Positions 19,986-29,323 of a stretch of DNA of 64,000 nucleotides are shown here, piece after piece. Position 1 is the first letter of the stretch, and every line of letters starts with the position of its first letter. The notes below the pieces were generated by a model. That model was not told the DNA's origin. It did not search any database and was given only the letters and a program-made list of their open reading frames with translations. Location: positions 322,778-386,777 of the forward strand of contig NZ_SLXI01000002.1 of the NCBI RefSeq assembly GCF_004345785.1, written 5' to 3'. The translations under genes and the position numbers were made by a program. Source of the stretch: Bisgaardia hudsonensis. GTDB taxonomy: Bacteria > Pseudomonadota > Gammaproteobacteria > Enterobacterales > Pasteurellaceae.

Positions 19986-21035
19986 TTAAAAAAAACTTCT
20001 TTGATTACGATTTAATACTTTCAGTAAAATATTATCGGCACTTTCTTCTGTTTGTTTAGCAAGTTTTTGCAATAAAGATTTCTTAATTTCATATTTTACA
20101 GACAATACCACTTTCTCTTTAATTGCATTTAAAATAACGTCATCACTAGTTGAAATTTCATCGACTAATTGTAAGTCTATTGCCTGTTGACCAAACCAAT
20201 GTTCGCCTGTAGCAACTTTATCAATATCCAGTTTTGGTCGATTTTGAGCAACAAAAGACTTAAATAAATTATGTGTTTCTTCCAATTCTTGCTGAAATTT
20301 TTGTTTACCCTTATCGGTATTCTCACCTAATATAGTAACTGTTCTTTTATATTCGCCTGCGGTCATTACATCTACATCCACATCGTGTTTTTTCAATAAA
20401 CGGTGAATATTAGGTACTTGAGCGACAACCCCAATAGATCCTACAATAGCAAAAGGTGCTGAAATAATTTTATCCGCCACACAAGCCATCATATAACCCC
20501 CACTTGCAGCCACTTTATCAATGGCAACCGTTAATTTTATATTATTTTGTTTAAGTCGCATTAATTGTGAAGCAGCTAAACCATATTCATGAACGATTCC
20601 ACCTGGACTTTCTAATTTAAGTAATACTTCATCTTCTGGTTGAGCAACCGCCAATATTGCACTGATTTCTTCACGTAATGCAGCACTTTCTGATGCGGAA
20701 ATATCACCTTTAAAATTTAAAACAAAAAGATGAGGTTTTCTTTCCTCCTTAAGTATTACTTTTTTCTTTTTATCTTTTTTTGCTTGTATTTTTTCTTCTT
20801 TTTTCTTCAATTTCTCTGCTTGTTTAAGCACTTCTTCACTTAAATGGAAATCCCGCAATTTTTCGGTATTTTCTTGATAATTTTTAGATAAATCAATAAT
20901 TGATAATTCACCAACTGCCTTTTTATTTTTCATTTTTAATGAAAAAATAACCGCACTTATTCCCGCAACGATCAAAATAATCGTTAATATTTTTAAAATA
21001 AATAATCCATAGCCTACAAAAAATTCAGACCACAT
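19986..21035 (-). CDS. sohB: Inner-membrane serine protease SohB (S49 family)
   Basis: The 349-residue protein has an N-terminal membrane anchor (GYGLFILKILTIILIVAGIS), a charged lysine/glutamate-rich segment (residues 70-100), and an S49 protease domain facing the periplasm. The catalytic serine lies in the family core KVAASGGYMMACVADKI, and the lysine is expected in the AGEYKRTVTILGEN region. ATG 21035 is chosen because it has AAGGTGG upstream and matches the MWSEFF start; an in-frame start at 21083 would add 16 residues. It is monocistronic. Confidence 0.93.
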   Translation of the reverse strand: MWSEFFVGYGLFILKILTIILIVAGISAVIFSLKMKNKKAVGELSIIDLSKNYQENTEKLRDFHLSEEVLKQAEKLKKKEEKIQAKKDKKKKVILKEERKPHLFVLNFKGDISASESAALREEISAILAVAQPEDEVLLKLESPGGIVHEYGLAASQLMRLKQNNIKLTVAIDKVAASGGYMMACVADKIISAPFAIVGSIGVVAQVPNIHRLLKKHDVDVDVMTAGEYKRTVTILGENTDKGKQKFQQELEETHNLFKSFVAQNRPKLDIDKVATGEHWFGQQAIDLQLVDEISTSDDVILNAIKEKVVLSVKYEIKKSLLQKLAKQTEESADNILLKVLNRNQRSFF

Positions 21036-21134
21036 AATACCACCTTGTTGTAATGTTATATTGAGTAAAATAATGGCTATCAATCATAACGAATTTTCAT
21101 AAAACTTCAATTTTATTTCTGAAATAAATCCTTT

Positions 21135-21174
21135 AAATAAAATTAGGCGATAATTAAATAGAACTATCGCCTAA
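21135..21174 (-). terminator. Intrinsic terminator of the sugar PTS operon
   Basis: TTAGGCGATA and TATCGCCTAA form a 10-bp perfect stem. TTTTATTT follows on the minus strand after lacD. Confidence 0.85.
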
Positions 21175-21212
21175 ACTTTCTAGTTATATATTGAAATAGA
21201 TAATATAAATGA

Positions 21213-22157
21213 TTAAAGCTTAATTGGTGTCGCAGTTTTTTCTAACACATCAAGTAATTCACTGATATTTTTCTTACCTTGTGTTTTTAACCAATCTCTA
21301 GCTGAATCAACACCTTCATTTTTATAAGCTTCTGTTGCTCCAGCCCAAGTTGCTCGACCACATAGAACACCATTAAATTCACTACCTGCTTCTTTAGCAA
21401 AAAGGAGTGTTTCTTGGAATAATTTTGCAGAAACACCTGCACTTAAGAAAATAAATGGTAATGTTGTCGCTTCACTTTGTGCTTTAAAAAATGCCTTAGC
21501 TTCCTCTTGTGTATAAAGCACTTCTCCAGTAGCAAATCCTTCAACATAATTCATATCAACAGGAACTTCTACTTTTAGTACATCAACACCAAAACGTGGT
21601 TTTGCAAAGAATTTCATTGCTTCAATCACTTTACGAGGTTTAACTTTAGCATAAAATGCTTTATCATCATTTGTAGCATCATAAGCAATAATTTCCAGAA
21701 ATAAAGGTAACCCTTCAGTATGGCATTCAGAAGCAACACGCTCAACAAAAGCAGCTTTACGATCATTTATTTCAAAGGCTTCATCAATATCAAAATAAAT
21801 TAGTAATTTAACTGCTTCCGCCCCTTTTTCTTTCAAACGGTACACAGAAACATCATCTATTAAATCAGGAAAACGACCAACTGCGGTCTTATCATAGCCT
21901 GTTTTTTCATAAGCCATAATTAAACCACAATTCCCATCGCGTTTTTCAGATGCAGCCCAACCAAATTCAGGATCTAATAGAATAGATGAAGCGTAAGGTG
22001 TTAGATCTTGAGAGATTAATGTTTTAAACTCACTTACTTGCTGTGGTGTAATATCATCTCCCATCATTCGACGTAATGCACCACGTTGATCAATAGCGAG
22101 TGCTGCGATCACCCCATCTTTAGTACAAAGTTTTTTTAATAATTCTTGCTTCGCCAT
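21213..22157 (-). CDS. lacD: Tagatose 1,6-bisphosphate aldolase, LacD type
   Basis: LacD splits tagatose 1,6-bisphosphate into dihydroxyacetone phosphate and glyceraldehyde 3-phosphate. The 314-residue class I aldolase has AALAIDQRGALRRM near the N terminus and the Schiff-base lysine (K195) in VDVLKVEVPVD. ATG 22157 is chosen for its AAGGAG site and normal length; the open frame extends eight codons further upstream. It is the last gene of the operon, ten bases after EIIA. The LacD form is best known from Gram-positive lactose and galactosamine pathways, whereas the enteric aga cluster normally uses the unrelated class II KbaY. No tagatose-6-phosphate kinase gene is present in the operon. Confidence 0.92.
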   Translation of the reverse strand: MAKQELLKKLCTKDGVIAALAIDQRGALRRMMGDDITPQQVSEFKTLISQDLTPYASSILLDPEFGWAASEKRDGNCGLIMAYEKTGYDKTAVGRFPDLIDDVSVYRLKEKGAEAVKLLIYFDIDEAFEINDRKAAFVERVASECHTEGLPLFLEIIAYDATNDDKAFYAKVKPRKVIEAMKFFAKPRFGVDVLKVEVPVDMNYVEGFATGEVLYTQEEAKAFFKAQSEATTLPFIFLSAGVSAKLFQETLLFAKEAGSEFNGVLCGRATWAGATEAYKNEGVDSARDWLKTQGKKNISELLDVLEKTATPIKL

Positions 22158-22167
22158 TTTCTTCTCC

Positions 22168-22554
22168 TTATTCATCATCATTAGACGTTAAATTTTTTAA
22201 TTGATAAGCTACATCGTAAATTTGATCTTTGGCATTTTCTAATAACCCATCAGTACCTTCTTCACTCACATAGCTAATAACCATAGGTAAATTCATTCCA
22301 CTGTATAATCCTGATAATTTACTTAAATAACGCATAGCAACATTGCAAGGTGTTCCGCCCATAATATCGCAAAAGACAACATCATCACCTGTCGCTTTTT
22401 CTAATGCATCTTCAAATTTTTTTTGAAAATCTTCAGCACCTTCTTCTGGATATAAACAAACTGTTTGTGCATTATCAATTTTTCCTAAAATCATTTCTGC
22501 GGTTTCTAATAATCCTTTAGCAAATTCACCATGACTAATCAAAATCAAACTCAT
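22168..22554 (-). CDS. PTS EIIA component, mannose/galactosamine (Man) family
   Basis: This 128-residue cytoplasmic phosphocarrier receives phosphate from HPr on His8 (MSLILISHGEFAKGL) and passes it to EIIB. The second family mark DIMGGTPCNVAMRYL is present. It is split from the EIIB-IIC-IID genes by the HAD and GH35 genes. It corresponds to AgaF of aga clusters and to the EIIA of streptococcal bgaC clusters. Confidence 0.92.
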   Translation of the reverse strand: MSLILISHGEFAKGLLETAEMILGKIDNAQTVCLYPEEGAEDFQKKFEDALEKATGDDVVFCDIMGGTPCNVAMRYLSKLSGLYSGMNLPMVISYVSEEGTDGLLENAKDQIYDVAYQLKNLTSNDDE

Positions 22555-22578
22555 ATATTTCTCCTATAATAACTAAGT

Positions 22579-24369
22579 TTATAAATTCTTACTGTCTAAC
22601 TGTTTATAAATCGGTCTATCACTAAATTTCAGTGTTTCTGGTCTTATCCCTTCAGTTTCAAAAATAATAATTTTATTATCCCCTTTATGAAGTAAGGGAG
22701 CTGGTAAATAAAGATAACAAGTAGGTCCTTCATTCCAATAACGTCCTAAATTTTCACCATTAACTAAAATCACACCTTTTCCTAACTCACTTGTATCAAT
22801 AAAAGTATCTTTAGGCTCTTGGTCTAGAGTTAAATTAAATTCATAGAAAGAAGGTGTTTGGGGATCACTAGCACTAGAAAAATCAATTTTATCCAACTTT
22901 TCAAAATCAATCGCATATTGCTGCCAACCTGTATGAAAATGCAAATCTAATACTACTCCTGCAGCAATACCTTTTCGTTGTGTAGGTGAGAGTAACTTAC
23001 CGCCATAATTCACTCGCCCCATATTTTCAACCAATAAATCTAATTGAAACTCGTCATTCGGTGTTTTCAACATAATTTCATGACCAATTTCATGTTGATA
23101 TTGTGTTGCCACTTTTTGATAGTCATTAAATACCTGTACACGATCTCGACATTGATAAATTCTTAATTTAATTTCATCGCTATATACTTTAGGCTTAGCT
23201 CGATAAAGAACATAGCCATAGTAATGCCCTAGATCTTCCATTGTTTGTGTAATAGGACTTTCACTATATTTACTGATCCTCTCTAACGTACTAAATAAAG
23301 AAACTTCATTTTGTAAAGATAATGTTGGATAAGCGACTATCTCAGGTAAAATAGGTTCATTGATTTCACTTGCATCTGGATAAGTAGCTAATAATTGTTG
23401 TAATAAATAATATTTTTCTGACGGCTCTCCCCACTCACGTACAGGTGCATCATAATCATAAGAAGTTACTTGTGGTAAGTCTGTATCTAAACGTGCAGAG
23501 CAACCATTCCAAAAACCGAAATTCGTGCCACCTTGAAACATATAAAAATTAATACTTGCTCTATCTAAAAGAGCTTTTACACAATCGACTAAGTCCCGAG
23601 GCTCACGTGTTATAACAGGCTCTTTCCACCGATTAAACCAACCATCCCAAAATTCCATACACATTAAGGGATAAGACTTTTGATGATTATCAAAATAACG
23701 TTGTAATTCATCTAAATTCTCATTAGAGCGAGAACCAAAATTGCCCGTAGGTAAAATATCATCTTCAATCAAAGCACCTGCTTCTAAAGCATTTTGCCAA
23801 GCACCGTCAGAAGTAAAGAGCGGTACATTTACTGCGTATTTTTGCATTAATGAACGAATAGCTCTTAAATAAGACTTATCATTACCAAAAGAACCATATT
23901 CATTTTCAATTTGCATCATTAAAATATTACCACCTTCAGTAATTTGATAAGGTGTTACCATTGATAATAATTTAGAAAAATAATGATCAACTTGCTCTAA
24001 AAAAATGGGATCATTTTGACGTAAATGAATATTAGGAATAGTAAGTAACCACGCTGGTAATCCACCAAATTCCCACTCGGCACAGATATAAGGTGTTGGA
24101 CGTAAAATAACATAAAGCCCTAACTCTTGTGCAATCTGTAAAAATTTCACAAGATCTGCTCTGCCATTAAAATTAAATTCATTAGGTTTTGGTTGATGTA
24201 AATTCCACGCTATATAAGTCTCAACCGTATTACACCCCATTGCTTTTAAATTATATAAAGTTTTGTGCCAATACTCAGGTACAATTCGGAAATAATGTAC
24301 AGCACCTGAGATAATTTTGAATGGTTTACCATTTAATAAAAAATCTTTTTGTCCTATCTCAAATTTCAT
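22579..24369 (-). CDS. GH35 beta-galactosidase, BgaC-like (probably cytoplasmic)
   Basis: The 596-residue glycoside hydrolase has the GH35 catalytic residues. The acid/base Glu157 is in MQIENEYGSFG and the nucleophile Glu239 is in MCMEFWDGWF. GGTNFGFWNG and C-terminal jelly-roll segments (GRYWNEGPTCYLY) follow. There is no signal peptide, so it acts on a sugar brought into the cell. Its length and layout match BgaC of Streptococcus pneumoniae, which is specific for terminal beta-1,3-galactose. Inside this PTS operon the likely substrate is phosphorylated galacto-N-biose or lacto-N-biose. Its start overlaps the HAD gene by 11 bases. Confidence 0.92.
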   Translation of the reverse strand: MKFEIGQKDFLLNGKPFKIISGAVHYFRIVPEYWHKTLYNLKAMGCNTVETYIAWNLHQPKPNEFNFNGRADLVKFLQIAQELGLYVILRPTPYICAEWEFGGLPAWLLTIPNIHLRQNDPIFLEQVDHYFSKLLSMVTPYQITEGGNILMMQIENEYGSFGNDKSYLRAIRSLMQKYAVNVPLFTSDGAWQNALEAGALIEDDILPTGNFGSRSNENLDELQRYFDNHQKSYPLMCMEFWDGWFNRWKEPVITREPRDLVDCVKALLDRASINFYMFQGGTNFGFWNGCSARLDTDLPQVTSYDYDAPVREWGEPSEKYYLLQQLLATYPDASEINEPILPEIVAYPTLSLQNEVSLFSTLERISKYSESPITQTMEDLGHYYGYVLYRAKPKVYSDEIKLRIYQCRDRVQVFNDYQKVATQYQHEIGHEIMLKTPNDEFQLDLLVENMGRVNYGGKLLSPTQRKGIAAGVVLDLHFHTGWQQYAIDFEKLDKIDFSSASDPQTPSFYEFNLTLDQEPKDTFIDTSELGKGVILVNGENLGRYWNEGPTCYLYLPAPLLHKGDNKIIIFETEGIRPETLKFSDRPIYKQLDSKNL

Positions 24370-25048
24370 TTTTCGTCCTATTTTTAAAATGTAACCTTTT
24401 AATAATATCCAAAATTTCCAACATATTTTTTCCTTTATAATCAGCTAAAGTTTGATCTATTGCTATCCTTGTTTCTTCATAAGCAATAACGGTTATTCCC
24501 GCTTTTTTGGCAGCTTGAATACCATGAGAGGAATCTTCAATAGTTACTGCTTTATTAGCAGGTATTGAAAAATGTGCTAAAACTTTTTGATAGATAGCTG
24601 GATTAGGTTTACTTTGAGGTAATTCTTTACCACTTATAATAAAATCAAAGTGCGGTCTAATTTTGCAAAGAATTAAAATATTTTCTATTTGCTGTCTTGA
24701 GGAAGAAGATGCTATAGCTAGCTTAATATTTTGCTGTTTTGCAAAATGAATAATTTCGATAATATCTTTTCTAAAAATGGAAATATAATCAATTTCTTTT
24801 ATATGCTTTTGTACATATTCAGATAACATTTTACCAATGTCATTGACTGATAAATCTGTTTGACTAAGTGTTTTAATGGCTAAATAAAGATCATCATAAG
24901 AACGCCCTATAATCGCAGAATATTCTTGATGACTAATTGGTGATTGTCTTGTTTTAATTTCATCAATAAAATTTTTCAAATGTTCAAATCCAAAATATTC
25001 GGTATCAACAATTACGCCGTCCATATCAAATATAATAAGATCTAACAT
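24359..25048 (-). CDS. HAD-superfamily phosphatase/phosphomutase (beta-PGM-like, cap class I)
   Basis: This 229-residue haloacid-dehalogenase-fold enzyme has the nucleophile motif DMDGVIVDTE at residues 8-17, motif II in IASSSSRQQIE, lysine in SKPNPAIYQ, and motif IV VTIEDSSHGIQAAKKAG. The first motif resembles sugar-phosphate phosphatases and beta-phosphoglucomutases. The sequence alone does not choose between them. In this operon it could dephosphorylate a sugar phosphate released from the transported disaccharide. It overlaps the GH35 gene. An uptake word lies at 24648. Confidence 0.85.
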   Translation of the reverse strand: MLDLIIFDMDGVIVDTEYFGFEHLKNFIDEIKTRQSPISHQEYSAIIGRSYDDLYLAIKTLSQTDLSVNDIGKMLSEYVQKHIKEIDYISIFRKDIIEIIHFAKQQNIKLAIASSSSRQQIENILILCKIRPHFDFIISGKELPQSKPNPAIYQKVLAHFSIPANKAVTIEDSSHGIQAAKKAGITVIAYEETRIAIDQTLADYKGKNMLEILDIIKRLHFKNRTKNEI

Positions 25049-25135
25049 TGTATTTCCTTGTTCATGTATTTTTATGATAAGTTAAAAATAATGTTCCCGC
25101 TTAATATTCATATTAAAGCGGGAACATTTGTAGCA

Positions 25136-25972
25136 TTAGCCTTTCGCTAATAACCCTGCCCAAGAAAGCAAAATACATAATGCAATAATAATCATGATCG
25201 CTTTATTGGAATTCATTTTTGGTCTACCAAGCAACCAATAGATAAAAAATACAACTAATGCCGGCACCAATCTTGGTAAAATTAGATCCAAATTTTCCTG
25301 TGCAGAAACTACTTTTTCACCTATCGTTGCAGTGAATGGCACCATGACATTAACCATAGTGGCACACATTACTCCTACAACGAAAACCCCTAAAACAGTC
25401 GCTGCATTAGTTAAAGCATTTAATTTATGCCCTAGATTAGTCACTAAATGTACCCCCTCACGATAGGCAATTTTGAGTTGTACCCAACGGAATACCATTG
25501 TCGCAATAGCAACCGCTACCCACAAACCAACACCTAAAGGATTACCGCCTATTGCCATAGTTGCAGCTATCGCCCCCATAATAGCAGGTATTAAGGAAGC
25601 AAAAATTGCATCTCCAATAGCTGCAAATGGTCCCATTAAACCAGATTTAATCCCTGCTACAGCTTCCAGTGATTTAACACCTTGTTTTTCTTCAAGAGCT
25701 AAGTCAATCCCCTTTACAATCGTATTAAAAAATGGACTAGTATTAAAAAACTGATTATGCATCACCATCATTTTATGTAATTCTGGCGTACGATCACCAT
25801 ACATTTTACGAAGCTGTGGTAGTAAAATCCAAAGATAGCCAGATCCTTGCATACGCTCATAGTTCCAACCTACTTGGTTAAATAACAAGTTACGAATATT
25901 AATCTGACGAAAATCTGCATCAGTTAATTTATAACCTTTTGGATTGCCCACTTGTTGATTAGAGTTCGTCAT
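25136..25972 (-). CDS. agaD: PTS EIID component, Man family
   Basis: The 278-residue membrane protein has the EIID hallmarks: an N-terminal amphipathic region with RNLLFNQVGWNYERMQG, PFFNTIVKGIDLALEE, and the repeated GPFAAIGDAIFASLIPAI before the C-terminal helices. With EIIC it forms the sugar channel. ATG 25972 has AAAGGAGA eight bases upstream and overlaps the end of EIIC by 14 bases; a TTG two codons earlier is less likely. The symbol follows enteric naming; substrate is inferred from neighbours. Confidence 0.92.
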   Translation of the reverse strand: MTNSNQQVGNPKGYKLTDADFRQINIRNLLFNQVGWNYERMQGSGYLWILLPQLRKMYGDRTPELHKMMVMHNQFFNTSPFFNTIVKGIDLALEEKQGVKSLEAVAGIKSGLMGPFAAIGDAIFASLIPAIMGAIAATMAIGGNPLGVGLWVAVAIATMVFRWVQLKIAYREGVHLVTNLGHKLNALTNAATVLGVFVVGVMCATMVNVMVPFTATIGEKVVSAQENLDLILPRLVPALVVFFIYWLLGRPKMNSNKAIMIIIALCILLSWAGLLAKG

Positions 25973-26849
25973 CTTCAATTTCTCCTTTTGTAGAAGTTGT
26001 ATTCTTTGAAACAGGTGCAGATCCTGACTCTACACTACGTTGATAAACCATATAAGCTAATGCAAAACCAATCGCTGCCATTGCGAGCATAGGCACGCTA
26101 TTATAAGAACGTCCAAGTGAGGCAGGAAGTAATCCATCTAATGCATTACCAATTGCAGCAACATTACCAAATAAAGTAATAAAAATTGATGTTAATGCAA
26201 AACTTAAAATAAGATAAGCTATATGACGTTTCGTTGGTAAATAGCGAAGTAGAATAGCAAATCCAAGTGCGGGTAAAACACCACCAGCTAAGGTTAAACC
26301 ATCAGCAATAATTTTTAAAACACCATGCTGCATTGCCTCTGCTAAACTAGCAACAAACGGACCTCCAAATAACAAAGCTAATAAAATCGGAATTGCACGA
26401 GATAGCCCCCAAGGAACAATACCTAAAAGATAGTTAATACTGATACCACGATAATCATGATTATCAACGTTCTTATCAATACGATGAGCAAAGAATACGT
26501 TAGACATTCTGCCTAAAATATCGGTATAAACCATTAATGCTGCAATAGGTACCGCTAACGTGGTTAAAGCAAGTTGTGGATCCATTCCAGCAGAAACTGA
26601 GAATGCAGTTGCGATAACTGTGCCTGAATTTGCATCAATACGTGAAGCACCACCAAAAGTACCAACGCCTAGTACCGTAAGTTGCATTGAACCACCAATT
26701 AGTAAACCTGTTGTTAAATCTCCCATAATTAAACCTGTAACTAACCCAGCAAATACAGGTGAACCAGCACTAGATACAATAGTTATTTCATCAATAATTT
26801 GATAAAATGCGTAAAGCGTTATCAAGAGAATTTGCCACCATTCGATCAT
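25959..26849 (-). CDS. agaC: PTS EIIC component, Man family
   Basis: The 296-residue integral membrane protein carries the EII-sorbose/mannose IIC pattern: GLVTGLIMGDLTTGLLIGGS, LTVLGVGTFGGASRIDAN, and a LPALGFAILLRYL segment near the end. It is the substrate-recognising half of the permease. It lies between EIIB (13 bases upstream) and EIID (overlapping). The C-terminal tail is acidic (GEIEDDEL). Confidence 0.92.
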   Translation of the reverse strand: MIEWWQILLITLYAFYQIIDEITIVSSAGSPVFAGLVTGLIMGDLTTGLLIGGSMQLTVLGVGTFGGASRIDANSGTVIATAFSVSAGMDPQLALTTLAVPIAALMVYTDILGRMSNVFFAHRIDKNVDNHDYRGISINYLLGIVPWGLSRAIPILLALLFGGPFVASLAEAMQHGVLKIIADGLTLAGGVLPALGFAILLRYLPTKRHIAYLILSFALTSIFITLFGNVAAIGNALDGLLPASLGRSYNSVPMLAMAAIGFALAYMVYQRSVESGSAPVSKNTTSTKGEIEDDEL

Positions 26850-26862
26850 AATCGTTACTCCT

Positions 26863-27336
26863 CTATAAAAGTTTCATTAAATCTACTTTTTCTTCATTAG
26901 GTACTAACTGAGCAGTTAATTTAATACCTTTTTCAGAAAGCGTTTTAAACACAGCGATATCATCATCAGTCACATGAACTGTTTTTCTAATTGGACGTGT
27001 TTGATCTGTTTTTGGCATATTTCCAGCATTAATCTCTGTTAATACAACACCTTGTTCAACCAGTCTTAATAGAGTTTGTGGATTACGGGTTACAACTAAT
27101 ACTCGTTGAGAATCATAGCGTCCCTCAATAATATTAGTTGCAGCCCTTTCAACAGGTAAGACACTTAAATTTACCCCAGCAGGACAAGCTAAACGTAGCC
27201 CAGCTTTATCAATATCATTAGCAGCTGCAACATCATCAACAACCATAATTCTGGTAATATCTAAATAAGATGTCCATAAATTCGCCACCTGACCATGAAT
27301 CAAACGTCCATCAATTCTCACATTTATTATTGCCAT
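26863..27336 (-). CDS. agaB: PTS EIIB component, Man family
   Basis: The 157-residue cytoplasmic protein accepts phosphate on His14 (VRIDGRLIHGQVANLW) from EIIA and delivers it to the incoming sugar. The family segments RIMVVDD, ERAATNIIEG and LTEINAGNMP are present. It follows agaS by 15 bases. The sequence looks closest to galactosamine/mannose-type EIIB (AgaB/AgaV), but subtype cannot be fixed by eye. Confidence 0.92.
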   Translation of the reverse strand: MAIINVRIDGRLIHGQVANLWTSYLDITRIMVVDDVAAANDIDKAGLRLACPAGVNLSVLPVERAATNIIEGRYDSQRVLVVTRNPQTLLRLVEQGVVLTEINAGNMPKTDQTRPIRKTVHVTDDDIAVFKTLSEKGIKLTAQLVPNEEKVDLMKLL

Positions 27337-27351
27337 ATCAATCTCCTTAAC

Positions 27352-28485
27352 TTACTTATATGAATAAAGGGTAACGCCTTGTACCACTCGATTAACCTCT
27401 CCTGTAGGACAAGGATTATCTGTGGTATAACCAAGATGTAATGAACTATAAAAAGAATACAGTTGACCAATGACAAGATAAGGGAAAATTCGAGCCGCAT
27501 CATCTAATGTAGAAATATCAGTTTTGAATAATCCATTTTCATCACCAAGTAATACTACTTCATGTGCTTTCTTGTCTTTTAATAATTCGTTGTAAAGATC
27601 TTTATCGTATTTTTGAGTATATGAATTTTGAGATAAGAAAATAAAAATAAGTGTGTCACCTTGCACCAAGGATTTCGGTCCATGACGAAAACCCATAGTG
27701 GACTCAAAGAACCCTAAACGCTCACCAGCAGTTAATTCAAGTAACTTTAATGCTGTTTCTCTTGCTAACCCTTGAAAATGTCCACTACCTAAATAAACAA
27801 TTCTCTTAAGAGGTAAATGAGCTAATTCCTGAATTTTAGTAATATCTTGTTTCAATAAACATTCAGTAACAGTAACAAAACTATCTACCCAATGATGATC
27901 AAAACAGTTGGGAGCAAAGGTTAATAAAGCGGCAAGTATCATATTACTTGCACTTGATGTCATCGCAAATCCTTGATCATGTGTAGAATCAGGTAATGCG
28001 AGTGAATAAGCATTTGAATTACCAGAACATTTAATAAAAAGAGAACCATTTATATTATTAGTAATAGCTAAATGATAAACCTCTTTAACAATATCATTTA
28101 CACGATCAACAGCCCCAATACTTTCAGGACTATTACCTGAACGAGCAAAAGAAACTAATAACGTAGGTTTATCTTCAAAAAGATATTGATACGGACTGGA
28201 TACTAAATCTGTACTAGCAATAGCCTCTACAACACAGCCTAATTTTTCGCTTAAAATAGGTGAAACAACATTGCCAATAAAAGCTGATGTACCAGCACCA
28301 GTAAAAATGATACGCAACTCTCCCCGTTTTGCTCGTTTAACTAACGGTTCAACAAAAGCTCGAACTCCAGTGTTCAAAACAATATCTAATGTTTCACGCC
28401 ATGTAGCTGGTTGTTGAGAAATCTCTTTTGCTGTCCAAAAAGCCTTTTGATCTTCTAAGGCTTGGTTTGAAATATTAAGAATCAT
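27352..28485 (-). CDS. agaS: AgaS-type sugar-phosphate isomerase/deaminase (SIS domains)
   Basis: AgaS converts galactosamine 6-phosphate to tagatose 6-phosphate with loss of ammonia. The 377-residue protein has two SIS domains. IIFTGAGTSAFIGN and SFARSGNSPES mark the first; YLGSGHFQGLARETALKLLELTAG with FRHGPKSL mark the second. ATG 28485 is preferred because of its AAGGAAAG ribosome site; the open frame runs six codons further upstream to a TTG. It sits between the repressor and EIIB. An AgaA/NagA deacetylase is not encoded nearby, so GalNAc 6-phosphate would need NagA from elsewhere. Confidence 0.92.
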   Translation of the reverse strand: MILNISNQALEDQKAFWTAKEISQQPATWRETLDIVLNTGVRAFVEPLVKRAKRGELRIIFTGAGTSAFIGNVVSPILSEKLGCVVEAIASTDLVSSPYQYLFEDKPTLLVSFARSGNSPESIGAVDRVNDIVKEVYHLAITNNINGSLFIKCSGNSNAYSLALPDSTHDQGFAMTSSASNMILAALLTFAPNCFDHHWVDSFVTVTECLLKQDITKIQELAHLPLKRIVYLGSGHFQGLARETALKLLELTAGERLGFFESTMGFRHGPKSLVQGDTLIFIFLSQNSYTQKYDKDLYNELLKDKKAHEVVLLGDENGLFKTDISTLDDAARIFPYLVIGQLYSFYSSLHLGYTTDNPCPTGEVNRVVQGVTLYSYK

Positions 28486-28544
28486 TCCACTTTCCTTACA
28501 CAATAAGTGAATCTTTTTAGAAAAAATGAAGTAATACTTTGTAA

Positions 28545-29306
28545 CTACGCAAGTAAAACTGTTACGCCTGAATTTTCAAGATATTCTTGATAGTTTTTAG
28601 GTAATTGATGATCGGTTACTAAAACATTAATCTGATTCGCTTGACAAATAACAAAATCACTATATTGTCCAAACTTACTAGAATCAGTTACCACAATAAC
28701 TTGATCAGCCGCCTCACACATCAAACGATTTAAATGAGCTTCTTGCTCATTAAATGTTGTAATACCTTTTTGTAAATCAAAACCATCAACACCAAGAAAA
28801 ACTTTATCAAAACGATATTGACGTAAATTGTTATCAGCCATAATGCCTGAAAAAGACATTGCATTTTTACGTAATACACCACCTGTCATTCTCACTTCTA
28901 CATTAGGACAATTAGCTAACTCCACAGCAATATCTAATCCATTTGTTAGTACAGTTAATGCTAAACTACCCAAATGACTTACGATTGCTTTCGTTGTTGT
29001 TCCGGAATCTAAAATAATACGGTCACCATCACTAAGTAATGAAGCCGCCATTTTCCCTATTTGGTATTTTAACTCAGGATAATTATTACATTTATCAGTG
29101 ATAGAAAGTTCAGCAACTAATCTAGAACTTAATACAGCAAAACCATGAGAACGAGTAATATGCCCCTGTTGCTCTAATGCGTTTAAATCACTACGAATAG
29201 TAACTGTTGACACACCAAAATACTGAGCTAAAACTTCAACTCTTTGGCTATTGGTTTGTTGTAATAATTCTAAAATATCAGAACGTCTTTCAACTGTACT
29301 TTTCAT
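28545..29306 (-). CDS. agaR: DeoR-family transcriptional repressor (AgaR-like)
   Basis: The 253-residue regulator has the DeoR helix-turn-helix at the N terminus (VEVLAQYFGVSTVTIRSDLN) and a sugar-phosphate sensor domain with the DeoRC motifs DSGTTTKAI and GVDGFDLQKGITTFNEQEA. It heads the operon, so it probably controls its own transcript together with agaS, the PTS, the GH35 and lacD. Candidate operators, three copies of the octamer AAGCAATC in both orientations, lie just upstream of its start codon at 29324-29388. Confidence 0.92.
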   Translation of the reverse strand: MKSTVERRSDILELLQQTNSQRVEVLAQYFGVSTVTIRSDLNALEQQGHITRSHGFAVLSSRLVAELSITDKCNNYPELKYQIGKMAASLLSDGDRIILDSGTTTKAIVSHLGSLALTVLTNGLDIAVELANCPNVEVRMTGGVLRKNAMSFSGIMADNNLRQYRFDKVFLGVDGFDLQKGITTFNEQEAHLNRLMCEAADQVIVVTDSSKFGQYSDFVICQANQINVLVTDHQLPKNYQEYLENSGVTVLLA

Positions 29307-29323
29307 TTTTTCTCCTAGCTAGT

